Assembly (NCBI RefSeq): GCF_001039355.2
Contig: NW_019773842.1
Coordinates: forward strand, 12,563-40,609
Length of the DNA: 28,047 bases
Source: Lingula anatina
Lineage: Eukaryota; Brachiopoda; Lingulata; Lingulida; Lingulidae
Direction: 5' to 3'
Shown here: positions 10,341 through 21,832 of the stretch, piece by piece
How the letters are laid out: each line of letters opens with the position of its first letter
How positions within the stretch are numbered: position 1 is the stretch's first letter
The notes under the pieces: model-generated
The model's database searches: none
What the model was told of the DNA's origin: nothing
What the model saw: only the letters and a program-made list of their open reading frames with translations
Program-made: the position numbers and the translations under genes

Positions 10341-10780
10341 GCCAAAGGTTGAAAGAACCAAATCTCCTTTGCAACACAAAAGTTCATGTTAATAACACTT
10401 TTATTCTACCTGTCGTTGCAGATGTATCTATTGTGGTACTATTTCCGAGCACGTTGCAACAGGCTACAACTGAAAATATGAAAGACAAACTTATCATAGG
10501 AAGTTTAAACGATGTCTTAATATTTCTTGAACACACACACTGAACAAAAATATAATTTTCACAAGTTTTAGGGATGTCCAAATATTCTCTTAATATACGC
10601 ATGTACAACTGTATAAAAATATCCCTTTTCATAACCGCTGAATATTCAAATATTTAATTAGGCAATTACAATATATGATAGTCATTTTATATATGTTATT
10701 AAAGCAACAAGATCATAAGACGATATCATGAACATACATAAACAAATCCAAAATAACATGCTGGAATATTGTTGTGTCAT
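8636..10780 (-). CDS. Gene B: secreted GPI-anchored mucin-like Ly6/uPAR-domain protein
   Basis: Five coding exons on the minus strand, in transcript order: 10780-10738, 10469-10410, 9951-9761, 9336-9253 and 8896-8636. Phases (1, 1, 0, 0) are the same as in gene A and total 212 aa. Residues 1 to about 23 are a signal peptide (MTQQYSSMLFWICLFVACCN). Residues about 24-98 form a low-complexity Ser/Thr/Gly/Ala linker with a GGGGG run, the equivalent of the Pro/Thr linker in A. Residues about 99-190 are the Ly6/uPAR-like domain with 12 cysteines and the CCSTDSCNN signature. The C-terminal 28 residues (from GARASSRG, hydrophobic, ending MMKTL) form a GPI signal nearly identical to that of A. The last exons of A and B match at about three quarters of residues; the mucin exons are barely alignable. 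Exon 4 has one extra codon. The first donor (TTTAT, then GTATGT) is less canonical than the others. Function is unknown. Confidence 0.83.
10295..10339. repeat. (AAAT)n microsatellite
   Basis: About 11 copies of the tetranucleotide, inside gene B intron 2. It is not present at the matching position of gene A. Confidence 0.95.
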
Positions 10781-11330
10781 GGTAAAGCTGGGTTGCCTTG
10801 GTTTCACTTGTCAGGGTGTCACTTGTCAGGGTTTTCGTCTTTATATTTCTATACCTGAATCACAACATTAATCCGAATAAACTACAGACTAATGAAAATA
10901 ATAAGTCAGAGTATGAAAATAATTTTTAAAGAGCATCATGACAACCACAGAAAAGATATTCATTACAATTGGTTTATGTGTCATGTAGATTAAGCATGTA
11001 GGCTTCTGATTCGCCCTCATGTAATATTCATTGCTGTAACTAAGTGACATTCAATTGTTTACAAACATTTGCAATTTGAGCATATAAATTAATGCAAACT
11101 GTGAACGAAATTTTGGATACGAAAATATTGGTGTGAGATGCGTTATCCATCTGTACTCAAACCCGTCCCAATCTTGTGCTTTAAATCAGGATTTGAAGGA
11201 TCTTATCTGGTGAGTCAAGTGCGTCATAACATTAATCTATATGCAATGACACCAAATCTATCACAAGAAATTTAATCAAATCCGTGGTAGAAACAAAGTG
11301 TGTCTACACAATTGTAACAAAACAAGGAGT

Positions 11331-13433
11331 TCCTTTATGATAGATTTCTCCGAAACCGAGCGTCCTGGAATACCGCCTTATTGCCAAACGGTGAAATTGA
11401 AAGGTCGATTACGGAGAATTCCAGTCACTGATCTGTTAAATCTGAATGGCGTTTCCTGTACGGGCCTATCCCTTATTTTTTCTTACCAAGCTAGAGAAGG
11501 TATACGAAACAAGGTGTTAGATATCAAGTGACTATGGTTTGAAAAAAATATTTTAATCAGACTGAAGTCTCGTGGTATAGTGCCCACACACATACAAGGT
11601 ATAATTAAAGGTTGTACTAGAAGAAGTATACAGCTTAAAGGTCTGACACAGTTTTTTTTATTAACAACACTGCCAAGACTGTGTAGAAGTTTCTCTTTAA
11701 ACATTGATAGATAAGACAAAGATTGGGTAAAAAATACCCCCATAAAAAGACCTTTCCTTCAGCTAACATTTGCCATTGCCAAAAATATAAGAAGGTAATT
11801 TGTTATTGTATCAATCGGTATATAAATTTATCTCGATATTTAAAGCTAAAAAGGGGCACTAATTATCTTCAGAATTAGCAAACATATGTTTGTGTATTTT
11901 TGGAAATCAGAAATGAAGCCTTGGATGCACTACAAGTGTAGATATTTTGAAGATAGTAACAGATCTACTAAATAAAAAGCTCCAATGGTGCATTTGTCTT
12001 CATCCTATTCTATGTTATTTTACTTACGTCGGGTACAAGATTAAAATTTTGACAAGAATTATTGCGCGTTGAATTTTTTCAGCGTAAATACGATAAAACA
12101 ATCCCTGTAACCTGTTCCATTTTTTAAAGAAAAAAAATTAAAATGGACACTTAAAATCCATTTAGTAACTAGTAAAACAAAAAGACACTCACCAACTGCG
12201 TTCTTCTCCCCACTCACTGCTAGATTGAACTGAATAGTATGTGTATCAGTCAACTCTGGCATCACGTTCCTTTTTATCATTGTTTCAATGACAACACCAC
12301 AACATCTCGACAAAACAACCTTATCAGCTTAGCGACCAGCCGGCTACCAACCGATCGCTCTCAGTTTGTAATGTCGAGCAGGGTTGTCTGCCAGGAAGAA
12401 GAGGCACGTGTTTTCCCACCGTTGTCATGGTAGCGCGTGAACTAAAGGAGATACATTGCACCTCCCAGTGATAATTTAATTGAGAATATAAAGCGTTCGA
12501 AGGACCTCTATTGAAACCTTGTAGAGGTCGCAACCCCACCTTATAAATTTTTGTTAATATATATTTTAATTTCTTATCGCCGTTAGTCCGTTGCTAGCTT
12601 GAGGCAGACGGTTGACATAGCCCATCCGGAATTTGCATTAAATTTATAAAAGGATAACTCTCTAGATTGTATGTCCGGACCACTCCTGGCATCCCGGGAT
12701 GGGGGGAACTTGTTTCAAATTATCTAAGCATTCAGTAAACAGCTTTTCTTTTAAATAATATAAGATTTTAACTTAAGCAGAATTGATACGGAACTAATCA
12801 GTTTTAAGGAATTTTCTCCTCAATGATATGATGATATACATTACAATGCAAGAACATACACTAACATGTTAGAAATGTTGTCAGAAGAATATTCTGTTAT
12901 TAATTATACCTAATACCTATTCAAATATTAGACTGACAGTGGGATTTTTTTTCGTTCAGTTTAGTTTTTCGCCTGAGCGAACTCAAGACAAATCAAATGT
13001 GTCTGATGTTTTAGGCAAGCGCATTGTCTGAAACAATGGCTTCGTCAGTAGCTAAGTTCAAAGCTTAGAGTGTGCGCAGGCCTATAGATTAGACTGGCTA
13101 AGTTACAATTTCCATTACCATATTGAACAGCTCCGTGCTGCAGAAATAGAAAATCACATTACGATTTTAGATCCGATATAACCCCAAAGCTGCGGGTTAG
13201 ACGGCCCCATTGTTTTACCTTATTCCGTATACCCCTATCATGTATTATCCGACATGTAATTTACGGAGCTGTTAATTAAAATACAACAAGTTTGAACGGC
13301 TCTGTGTACATACTTGATAACCCAAAGTCATGATAACGCACGTCTATTTTAGGCTGTATTGCCTGATAAATAGCTGATATGTACTTTACGACACCTTTAT
13401 TCCACATGGAGAACAAATATACTTTAAAAAATC
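11331..13433. other. Spacer between gene B and the SLC5-like gene
   Basis: No complete gene was recognised. One patch near 12193-12545 looks exon-like and is listed separately. The rest is AT-rich and has no repeat that I could identify. Confidence 0.4.
12193..12545 (-). other. Exon-like, more GC-rich block of unknown role
   Basis: On the minus strand a TATA-like 'tttataag' near 12540-12548 precedes about 330 bases of higher GC content that end at a strong donor (GCAGTTG, then gtgagt, at 12193). Two open frames of 60-80 codons cross parts of it, but neither resembles a known family or begins with a signal peptide. It could be an untranslated first exon of gene B, whose first coding exon lies 1.4 kb downstream with acceptor-like sequence above its ATG. 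It could instead be an old repeat. Confidence 0.25.
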
Positions 13434-13439
13434 TTTATT
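13434..13439 (-). terminator. Poly(A) signal AATAAA overlapping the SLC5-like stop codon
   Basis: On the minus strand the last codons read AGC-AAA-TAA followed by AGATTT. The canonical hexamer AATAAA therefore contains the stop codon (13437-13435). If used, the 3' UTR would be only about 10-30 bases. Other signals further downstream cannot be excluded. Confidence 0.45.
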
Positions 13440-14904
13440 TGCTATAGTCATCTCGGAGATTTTCAATTGTTTCCTCTTTCTCCTTATCGCTGTCGTCATC
13501 ATTGTGGTTTAAAGCCTAGGGAAGAAAAGAAAAAACATAAAGCAACGGAGATAAATTCTCCTAAATTGCAGACTATATTTCATTTGGACGAATCAAAAAT
13601 TGAAGAAGTTATTCATTCATTTTCAAACACTGCACTCAAGAGTAAATTTGCCACAGAGACTGCTTTTAAGGATTTTCAAAATGGCCGCGAGATTCTTTTA
13701 TGGAAACTGTCCAATAATTTGCTGAATGGTTAACCTCGTACTTACCCTTAGTGGGGCATTTTCTACAGCAAAATCTTTTTCGTCCTCTCCAAAACAAGGT
13801 ATCTGGGCAATTGCCGGGAGGATATATTTTCTATCTATCTCTTTAGGTGGCGTATATCCTGGAAATGCAGAAAATGAAAAAAAAAAAAAGAACAAGATTA
13901 TCACACGCGGTCAATGAACATGCAAGTAAGTAACATCCGTTTTAATATTCGTTTTTCAGAGTTCTTCAGTAAAAAGTGTATGTCTAGGTAAAAAAAAAAA
14001 CTGCACTGTCAACATAAAAGGTTCCTTGCGAGGAATTTTGCAGGTCACAAGGCCAAGTGACCACTGCGGTAGAATCTCTGGAGAGGTCAACATCGTCTAC
14101 TTCTGCAATAGGCGAGGAACCATCTGTACCTCCAGACAACTGTCTTTTGTAATGAACATATTTCCATATTAGCCATAAGAATTTTGCTATGCATGTGCAT
14201 GAGAGAGAGAAAATAAACGCTTGTAGCGTCTCACCTGTCGCAAAACTGACGATGACTCCGACAAAGACCGTAATTATCAGCCCTAGCCATGTGTACCACC
14301 AGTATGATATGCTGTAAATCTTCTCCAACGCGGACCTGCAACAGAACGAAAGGGTAACATAAACCTTAGTGCTTGCTGGCTGACTTGATAAGATCGGTAA
14401 ACTCAGTTGTTTGGATTTTAAAAATTCAAGGAAAAATGTGGTGATGTAAACACCTAAAAAACATGTTATTAGCGAAATAATATCAAAATAATCAAAATAC
14501 CCTTGGTGATTGGCATGCATTGCAATATTGGGATCAATATCTTCTCGATACGCCACTGTAGAGATTGTCTCATATAAGGATTCATTAAACATGGACGCAT
14601 TAAGGAGGGAAAGCTGTACGCCAGAAATGACAGGTGTTGTGAAGTTAGTGGCTGTGGTTGCATTCTCGGCGTCACACCCAGATGTGTTAGTTGGGAGGAA
14701 GTGATTGTGTCTTGTCACTGTGAATGACCCAAAGGCCACCCACAGAGCGATGATAACACCAGCTATCGCGCCACCAACAACTCCCTAAAATAGAATAGGA
14801 TACCACATCGTTTCAACTTTCAAATGTTCTTCTGTAAAATTCATTATTTGTGAAACAAGAAATTGCGCTTACTATGATACTCAATTTGCAGTTAAGTAGA
14901 TATC

Positions 14905-14992
<88 letters not shown>

Positions 14993-15067
14993 TTTACTTT
15001 CCAATTACTCCATGGAATACAACAACCCAGCAAAAACATTCCCAAGAAAGGCCCATACAATGCACCA
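13435..15067 (-). CDS. SLC5-family sodium-coupled monocarboxylate transporter-like, C-terminal part
   Basis: Five minus-strand exons in transcript order: 15067-14998, 14784-14501, 14335-14235, 13858-13746 and 13515-13435 (TAA), with phases agreeing throughout, about 215 aa visible. The first gives GALYGPFLGMFLLGCCIPWS and the second GVVGGAIAGVIIALWVAFGS, the GGPLLGLF / late transmembrane-helix region of SLC5A8/SLC5A12/SLC5A6-type carriers. A long extracellular loop with several N-glycosylation sites follows, then ALEKIYSISYWWYTWLG and a final helix to SFATG, then GYTPPKEIDRKYIL (compare the family's TG...DPRYIL) and an acidic tail ending RDDYSK. The family moves lactate, pyruvate and similar anions with sodium across the plasma membrane. 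The donor at 14501 (CAAGG, then GTATTT) is the least certain boundary. The N-terminal two thirds was not found, so this is a partial gene, a truncated copy, or one with distant or mis-assembled 5' exons. Confidence 0.78.
14908..14990. repeat. Compound (CA)n(GA)n microsatellite
   Basis: About 18 CA units run directly into about 23 GA units. They lie in the 213-bp intron between the first two visible SLC5-like exons, starting only a few bases from the donor at 14998. Confidence 0.95.
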
Positions 15068-16329
15068 CTAAACGCAATGGTAAGCTACCGGTAAATATAA
15101 AATATTCACATGAGCAATTATCAACCAGGAAAAATATGCTTCAATTTCTTCTTTTTTTTGTTTTCTTTGTATCTATCCTACCATTGCAAATCAAATGATT
15201 TGTTCAAATATTAAAAAATTAATCACAAATCTCTTAAAGGGATAATAACTTTTCGTTTCGGACAAAAAATGAATTTTCCCGGAGTAAACAACAATTTTTC
15301 CATACTTACCAATGGTTAATGAATCCATTTTTACATTCAGGAGTCCCTGTTTTTTTTTTTNATGTCGCTTGTGATATAAACTCCAAAATCAGCTATATAG
15401 ACGTTGACGGACAATTTAGGAACTTTATACCATTACCAGTAATTGGTCGAGGAAATTGCGGACAATGAAAATAGTGTTATTTTTTTTATTTTTATTTTTA
15501 TTTTTTTTTTTTGTGTTCTTATGAGTCTTTTTGAGGAACTGTTTAATCACACTGATATAAGTCGTGTATTGAGTTTGGAAAGACGCTTTATTGTTGAAAT
15601 AAATAACATTAAAACAACTGCAATACGCACATACTAAAAATCGATGTCGTTCTTGTATTACAATTATACTTGATAATTGTTAAAACTAACCAATCACTAA
15701 AAGACTTAGACTGAACGCCCTTATATATGTTTATATACTATTGCAATAAAACTAATCAGTGAAGTAAGGATAAAGATATAATTGGGGGCAATTTATAAAG
15801 TAAGGCAACAGTAAACATAAGAAACTAAACATGAGTTTCTGCTAGTCGATGGTACCAACAAGCGCGTATCGCCCTATATTATCTTCAAGAAGCTTTTGTT
15901 CATATATATAAAATCCATCGTGAAAAAAAGAAGAAATGATACATGTATGGCCACGACGCCATCTGTCCAGTTCCCCTTTCCTATAAATCTCTTCATTTTA
16001 TACACAAAACACATTCCTGGCATTAATGGCAAAACACAGGTCCTACAGACATGGGTGGAAGAATTTTTGTGGCAATACATGAACAATGCAGACCGGTATA
16101 GAAACTTAGTGTCCAAATCTTTTCGTCTTCCCGTTCCTCTCCTATAGATATATAATTCATATTCATGGCCCGTTCCCTAAAACAATGCACTCACACATGG
16201 GTGACGTCCCGCACACCGCGATGGGACGACCGATGAGTGTTTTTATTGTTACTTAAGTTATAATGTAGTCAACTCACGACAGAGACGCGAGACTGATATT
16301 AGTTCGTCACACGACTTTAATGTGTCCCT
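15068..16329. other. Non-coding flank of the SLC5-like gene with one ambiguous base
   Basis: No upstream SLC5 exon was recognised. A donor-like 'ttg/gtaagtatgg' on the minus strand near 15301-15308 has no family-like sequence before it. The N at 15361 ends a poly-T run and marks uncertain assembly. Poly-T tracts occur at 15349-15360 and 15479-15512. Confidence 0.4.
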
Positions 16330-16406
16330 TTCTTTTCGTCGTCAGAGGTGTGCTGTCGACGAGGCGAGGCGGACAGGACCGGCAAGCAGCCACAGTTGAA
16401 TAAGAG
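16330..16406 (+). other. Candidate untranslated first exon of the chitin-binding gene
   Basis: The coding part of the chitin-binding gene begins only 7 bases after a strong acceptor at 22373, so its 5' UTR must start on an upstream exon. The most exon-like plus-strand candidate is this GC-richer patch ('gacgaggcgaggcggacagg'), ending AATAAGAG before gtgagatt. A CRE-like 'tgacgtcc' lies upstream near 16202. It would imply a first intron of about 6 kb. This is inference only. Confidence 0.2.
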
Positions 16407-19400
16407 GTGAGATTGACTGATTCTTTTTAGCAGGTTTGTCCTTTTTTGTGTTTTTTAAAACAGTATATATGAAGGCAGACTTCTTTTACTGTCAACTTCG
16501 CGGTTGATGTATGGGTGTCATGAAAACGTACTGAAAAATTGGTCTAGTGACTCCAAGTCTGGTACACAACAGGTGACTTTTCACATTCTTTTATGATATA
16601 ATAATTGTTATCGCCCAGCAATGCAGTTTTTCGGATAACAAACAGCGATACCAACAGCAACTGTATCATATAATGTTTGACTTCCATGTTCACTTATACG
16701 GCTTATGCAATCAATCGTCAGTCTTTTCCAACCTGTTGATAAGATTGTAATTTACATCAAATGCTCATGGATTGGAACTTTTATACGGTGCCAAAAGTGA
16801 GTCAATGCTGTCAGACATGTACATAGAAAGAGTTTTGTTCTCATTGTAACCGTGATGGTACCTTAACTTTGATATTCAGATGGTGAATATTCTAATGTTG
16901 AGATATATGGCTTGCGTCTTTGGAAGAAAATGTAATTCGCGAGTTTCCAAGACCGCCATATATGTAAGTTCAATGTGCATTAGTAAAAATGTACATAACT
17001 TTTCTATTCATGAAGCGCTACCCCTTCTCGCGGACTTAAACAAGAGTTTGTTGGCTGTTGCACATGCACCTTTTCCGTTTTACGTTTAGTGAGTAAAGTT
17101 CCCTTTAGATGAAATTGTAAATGAATTAAGGAATTGGTTCAAATATTTAGCTTTAAGTCTTCCATCCAGACTGACTCTCTTACACAGTTATCTTAAATAT
17201 CAAATCACCCGCTTTTAATTTCAAGAGGATTTTCAACGGTCCAAAACAAAAAAGTCTTTTTCCTCCCCTGAATTACGCATCCTTGTATCTCGTCTACTTT
17301 GGGTGGTATATACACGAAAAGATTGGAGGGCGGTCTGGTCCGATGATAAAATCAGATAATAAGTACACAGTGGTGGGTCAAACAAGTCATGATTGTACGC
17401 CACTCTGTAATGACAATAGCACAGACAGAAGGTGACAGTATTTCGCTCTCTGAGTTTCTCTGTCTCTTAGGTACATGTTAGACTCGGCCATTTAATTATA
17501 ATCTCCTAATTGCTCATGATTGGCTGTTTTGTTTGATAATCATTTGCATACTATGTATCTATCACGTCGAAATACAGGGAACAGTGTGAAGGATAGCTTC
17601 TGTTGAGTATAATACAGTCATTCAGTGAGAATTTCCAGAATTGTTTATCTCTATACTGTGTCTTTTGTCCTCGCCAGCGGTAGTTTTACATATTGTACTG
17701 ATACACACGTCACGGAATTATAGAAAACTGTGTTGGGATTATCGCTGTCTTCGGTTGTTTACCCATTTCTCATTGAAACAAAAAAGATGTGGTGATATAT
17801 AGTTTTGTGTGGATATGGAGAAAAGCTACATGTATATGTACATGTGCAATGTTTTCATATTTCGATAATACACGAAAGCTGTTTTACAATTTATTGATTA
17901 ATTTCACAATGTTCTTTTCTTTTTAAAATTCAACAACAAACAGTTCTTAAAATAATACCATTGCGGAAATTGTCATAAAATATGTTTCCAAAAAATTTAC
18001 ATATGCCTTAGATAACGTCAACAAAACTTATCGCTTCTTTTCAAAAGCTAGAAACCAAGTCAATAACAACACGTCAAATAAAGATATCTGAGTCAGAAAC
18101 CCAAAGAATACTCAAGACCTGTAGTTTATTTTCGCCACAAAAAGGGACATTGCGCCATTGTTGATTCTGCTTCCTGGCAGTAGCATTCCAAACCTTTTAG
18201 GTCAGCAAAGTTTATATATACATACACAAAAAGGCCTCATTCAAACGAAAACAATGGCGCACTGTATTAAACTACTTCTGATTGATGTGTCTTGCTATCT
18301 TGGATTTTAATCTTTATTACTTGGTACAGATATGACCCTGTGATCGACCGATAATGGAAGTTTTTCTGATATTAACCGTCCCAGAAACGGTCACTTCATA
18401 TAACAGTCTTATACCTGTAAGGAATTGACATTTTAAAATTGATTGTGGTTTGTCAATTTCGGGAGTATGTCACGTGAACCTCAGGTTCTGGGTTAAACAT
18501 AAATATCCTGGGATTTTTTGTACTTCCTTGTGTGAGGAGAACAATACAGTTTAACAATGTTTTTTATGTTTTGCATGCATTTGACAAAGCTCGTTACGAT
18601 CAACGTCATTAAACTAAAAATTTTCAAAAGGCACCGTATCTACATGAGCAATGGTAGTTTCAGGTTGCACAATGGCTGTTCATATTGCAAAACAGATTTC
18701 GATTTGGGATGCAATGAATAAGCAAGTACTTGTTGAAGTAACTGCCACGAAATAGTTTGCATGAGCCGAGGGGTTCCACAGTTATAAAGGAAGAATCATA
18801 CAGACGAGACATGATATATGATTTTTCGGGGCGTCGACGTTTTGAGTCATTTAATAAGGCACAATGGTAGCTCACAAGAAGGAAACATGTTAAATGCTAG
18901 TACGTGACTATGACGAGGGTGTGCGATGATTCTTCAAATTCCCATTGATGATTAATTCTTCTTCTTTTTCTTCTCTTCCTCTTCTAATTGTTGCTTACCA
19001 ATATATCATACCATAGGTAATGCTTTTCTGATATCTTTCATCAGAAATGTAAATTTGATTAAGACGATAGATGCGTTTTAATTGTCAAAAACCTGTGATG
19101 TGTAAGTTTGGCAAACTGAGAGAGGTAGATGTTAGAATAGTATGACATTCACATCATGTTTTTATACAATCGTTAACAAAATATAATCGTTTGTCTGCTT
19201 CATTTGATCGATACAGATACTCATTGAAAAATAAAGCGATGATGACTTAAAAAATGTTTTTTTCTGGTCGCGTTAGGCGGATCGAGGATGCTAAGAATGC
19301 TGTTGGGTAATTGGATAACTAGGACCTGCTACATAAACCGGCAGACGTTATGATATACTTGTATGTCTACAAACAATAGATATTTAATGTTGTTTAGGGT

Positions 19401-20082
19401 TTAAGGTAGTGGTTCAGAAATTGAATATGTCATTTTAAGGACATAGGCCTACCCGAAAAGAACAATGGGCTGTGTGCTGTAAATTAACTTATTTTACATT
19501 CATGATGGGGTAGACGTTCCATATTAGTCCTTGGCGCCGTTTTGCAGTGTTCCGAAGTGCACATAATGGCGGGCATTGACAATGGTACATTCATTTTGGA
19601 GGTGCGTGGAAGTCACATCACTATACAAGCCGGCACTCCAGATTTATACAATGTAGTTGTAAGGGAAGTCACGTTTAAGACCATAGTGATAAATATTATT
19701 TAACGCCAGTGGGGTCAGAAATCATTGCAGGCAGCTACACGTGTGGAATGGGCTCCGTTTGCCGTCGTACCAACAATGGCTTTCGATGACAAAGCGTTTA
19801 TTTTGAAGATGTGCCCGGCACGGACTGACCCCTTTTAAGTGACTATCGTGCATTGTCATCGAAGTCAATTTGAACTAGGGTCGCAGCGTCTTTGCACAGT
19901 TTTAATAGGTTTTGTTTTAGGCCTATATGGGTGTTCTACGTGAATTTTTTAACGGAAATCCTATATAAGACTTTTAGGTTGACACTGGGGTTTTGGTATG
20001 CAAATACAACATGGAGGGTTTACTGACTGTAAGCGTTTCGTAAGTGAAGTGCCTCCAGTGATTGATGGTACCGTAGTGATTA

Positions 20083-20240
20083 GGGGCCGTAGCGATAGTC
20101 CGAAGGTTCATTGGTCCGAATGTTCACTATAGAACCTTCGGACCAATGAACCCTTGATTAAAAAATCGATGAAAATGTAACCACTTTTCGGACCAATGAA
20201 CCTTCGGACCAATGAACCTTCGGACTATCGAGACGCCCCC
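20083..20240. mobile_element. MITE with 8-bp target-site duplication (hAT-like)
   Basis: A 158-bp non-coding element whose two ends are 38-bp inverted repeats matching at 35 positions. The shared core is cgatagtccgaaggttcatt followed by ggtccgaa. It is bounded by perfect 8-bp direct repeats agtgatta at 20075-20082 and 20241-20248. The interior contains further copies of the 'gaaccttcggaccaatgaa' unit, so the ends are internally repeated. Eight-base duplications are typical of hAT elements, though other superfamilies such as P and Merlin can also give 8 bp. There is no open reading frame, so it would need a transposase supplied elsewhere. The intact duplication and near-identical ends suggest recent insertion. 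Confidence 0.85.
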
Positions 20241-21740
20241 AGTGATTATAGCGATGTCTGTACATGCTTCGAGGTATTTCCTTGTTTGGCAAAGACAGAA
20301 TTTCAGACCATCTAATGCTGGTATTCAATACATATTCATATGTCAAATCAAAAAGTCAACAAGTATGAAATGTTATCAACCATTCGTTTGGCCCATGCAC
20401 ACCCCATCTGAAAATATTAATAGTATGGTCAAATGCAAACAATGGCGGCCTTTTTTCGTTTGTTGTTTTCGCGATAATATCCTGACATTTGCTGTGAGTT
20501 TATTAAAAGACATCCACTTTTCAAGTTAGATGACAGACAGAGCCAGAATGTTACATTCCATGACGTATTATACATGAGAAGCAAATCTGCAGGCACATGT
20601 GGCCTATCTTGCATATCAAAGATGGCTTCCGCCGCTGCCAAAGATCACGCATTCTGACGGGCGAGAATTATACGTTTAGGTCTCAGATGCATGACTTTGA
20701 TAACGAAAGTGACAGCTGAAGTGAAGAGTGGGTCATGAATCACTCCCTTTACCTCTAAATTATATCGCCTGAGCGCATGGTTTAACGTGGAATACTTTTC
20801 ACAGGGCATATAATTACAGATGTCATCCTTTGAGAATAAGTTACTCCATGTTGTAGAAGATTAGGCTATTGATGATGTTCTATTTGAAATTCACAAAGAA
20901 AAACAAGGACCCCATTCAAAGGTTCACAGATAGTTGGTTTGCTTGGAACTAGGCACGACTAACTAAAAATTATACTTGACGTTTTTATCGTGGTAAAACA
21001 TTATTCATGTTTCAAAGTACGTGAGCAATGTAGTTACAATAGTTTTGCCCCAAGTGCTCTATGTATGAATATGTTTCTTTGTTCTATGTAGTTTCGTAAT
21101 GAGACATTAGTTAAAGAGCTATGTATGACTAATACAAGATACTGCTCTGATATTCCATCAAATTTCACATTCAAAACATTTAAGTACATCCTTTTACGGA
21201 CTTATGTTTTTAGATACGTAAATGATGCATTTGACTCCAAACAGTCCTTTGGTATGAGCATGTCCGTGTTGTGAATGTCGAATGAGACGCTACGAGTTAG
21301 ATTGTATTTTGTGGTCCTTGAAAGAAAACATTACAACACAACTGCAGTCGAACTGATTCCTCAAAAGCTACGTGGGTAAGAATGCATTCACCGCAATTGT
21401 TTCTCCCTTCTATATTTAGCGTTGGTAGAAATGATTTGGTGCACAGATTAAGTCGTAAGAGCGGGAGTTGGTAAATTAGATTCATATCTACCTGTTTTTC
21501 TTTTTCAAAGTGCATTCAATGCACGTAAACCTAACCTCTGCCTTTGGATTTATTAACGAAAGTCATGAAACGTTTGTGCTAGCGAATAAAGTGACATAAA
21601 GAATAAAAAAGAGTCTCATTAAAATATATGTACGTTATATAGTGGAGAGATAATAAACGGACCACGTGACAAAAATCGTTTGGAATATCATCAAAAGTCA
21701 TGCAGGGTACCGGTGGTTTCTTTCCTGCGATGACATCAGT

Positions 21741-21741
<1 letters not shown>

Positions 21742-21829
<88 letters not shown>
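21742..21829. repeat. 88-bp perfect AT-only palindrome, (ATA)n-(TTA)n
   Basis: A run of ATA trinucleotides on the left is mirrored by a run of TTA on the right about a central aaattt. Every base pairs in two 44-nt arms with no loop. Such tracts can extrude as cruciforms and are prone to length change and assembly error. Confidence 0.95.

Positions 21830-21832
<3 letters not shown>

Larger units (their letters stand above)
7780..11330. repeat. Tandem duplication unit B (gene B plus flanks)
   Basis: Partner of unit A at about 1340-6275 in the same orientation. It carries a roughly 235-bp extra block (7860-8095) in the 3' flank and lacks the insertions seen in gene A intron 2. Intron 4 is almost the same length in the two units (356 bp here, 355 bp in A), while intron 2 is 458 bp against 2325 bp. 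Confidence 0.8.

Noticed and set aside
13467-13733. 88-codon plus-strand open frame
   Set aside because: It lies antisense to the last SLC5-like exon and its intron, matches no family I know and has no splice or start context.
14813-15071. Open frames on both strands through the CA/GA microsatellite
   Set aside because: These are simple-repeat translations, not genes.
15290-15308. Donor-like gtaagt on the minus strand as a possible upstream SLC5 exon
   Set aside because: The preceding sequence in the frame needed for the 15067 acceptor does not resemble the family's helix region and runs into the ambiguous poly-T.
18151-18261. 12-base inverted repeat (tgcgccattgtt and its complement) about 90 bases apart
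   Set aside because: Too short and without target duplications; likely chance or a very decayed element.
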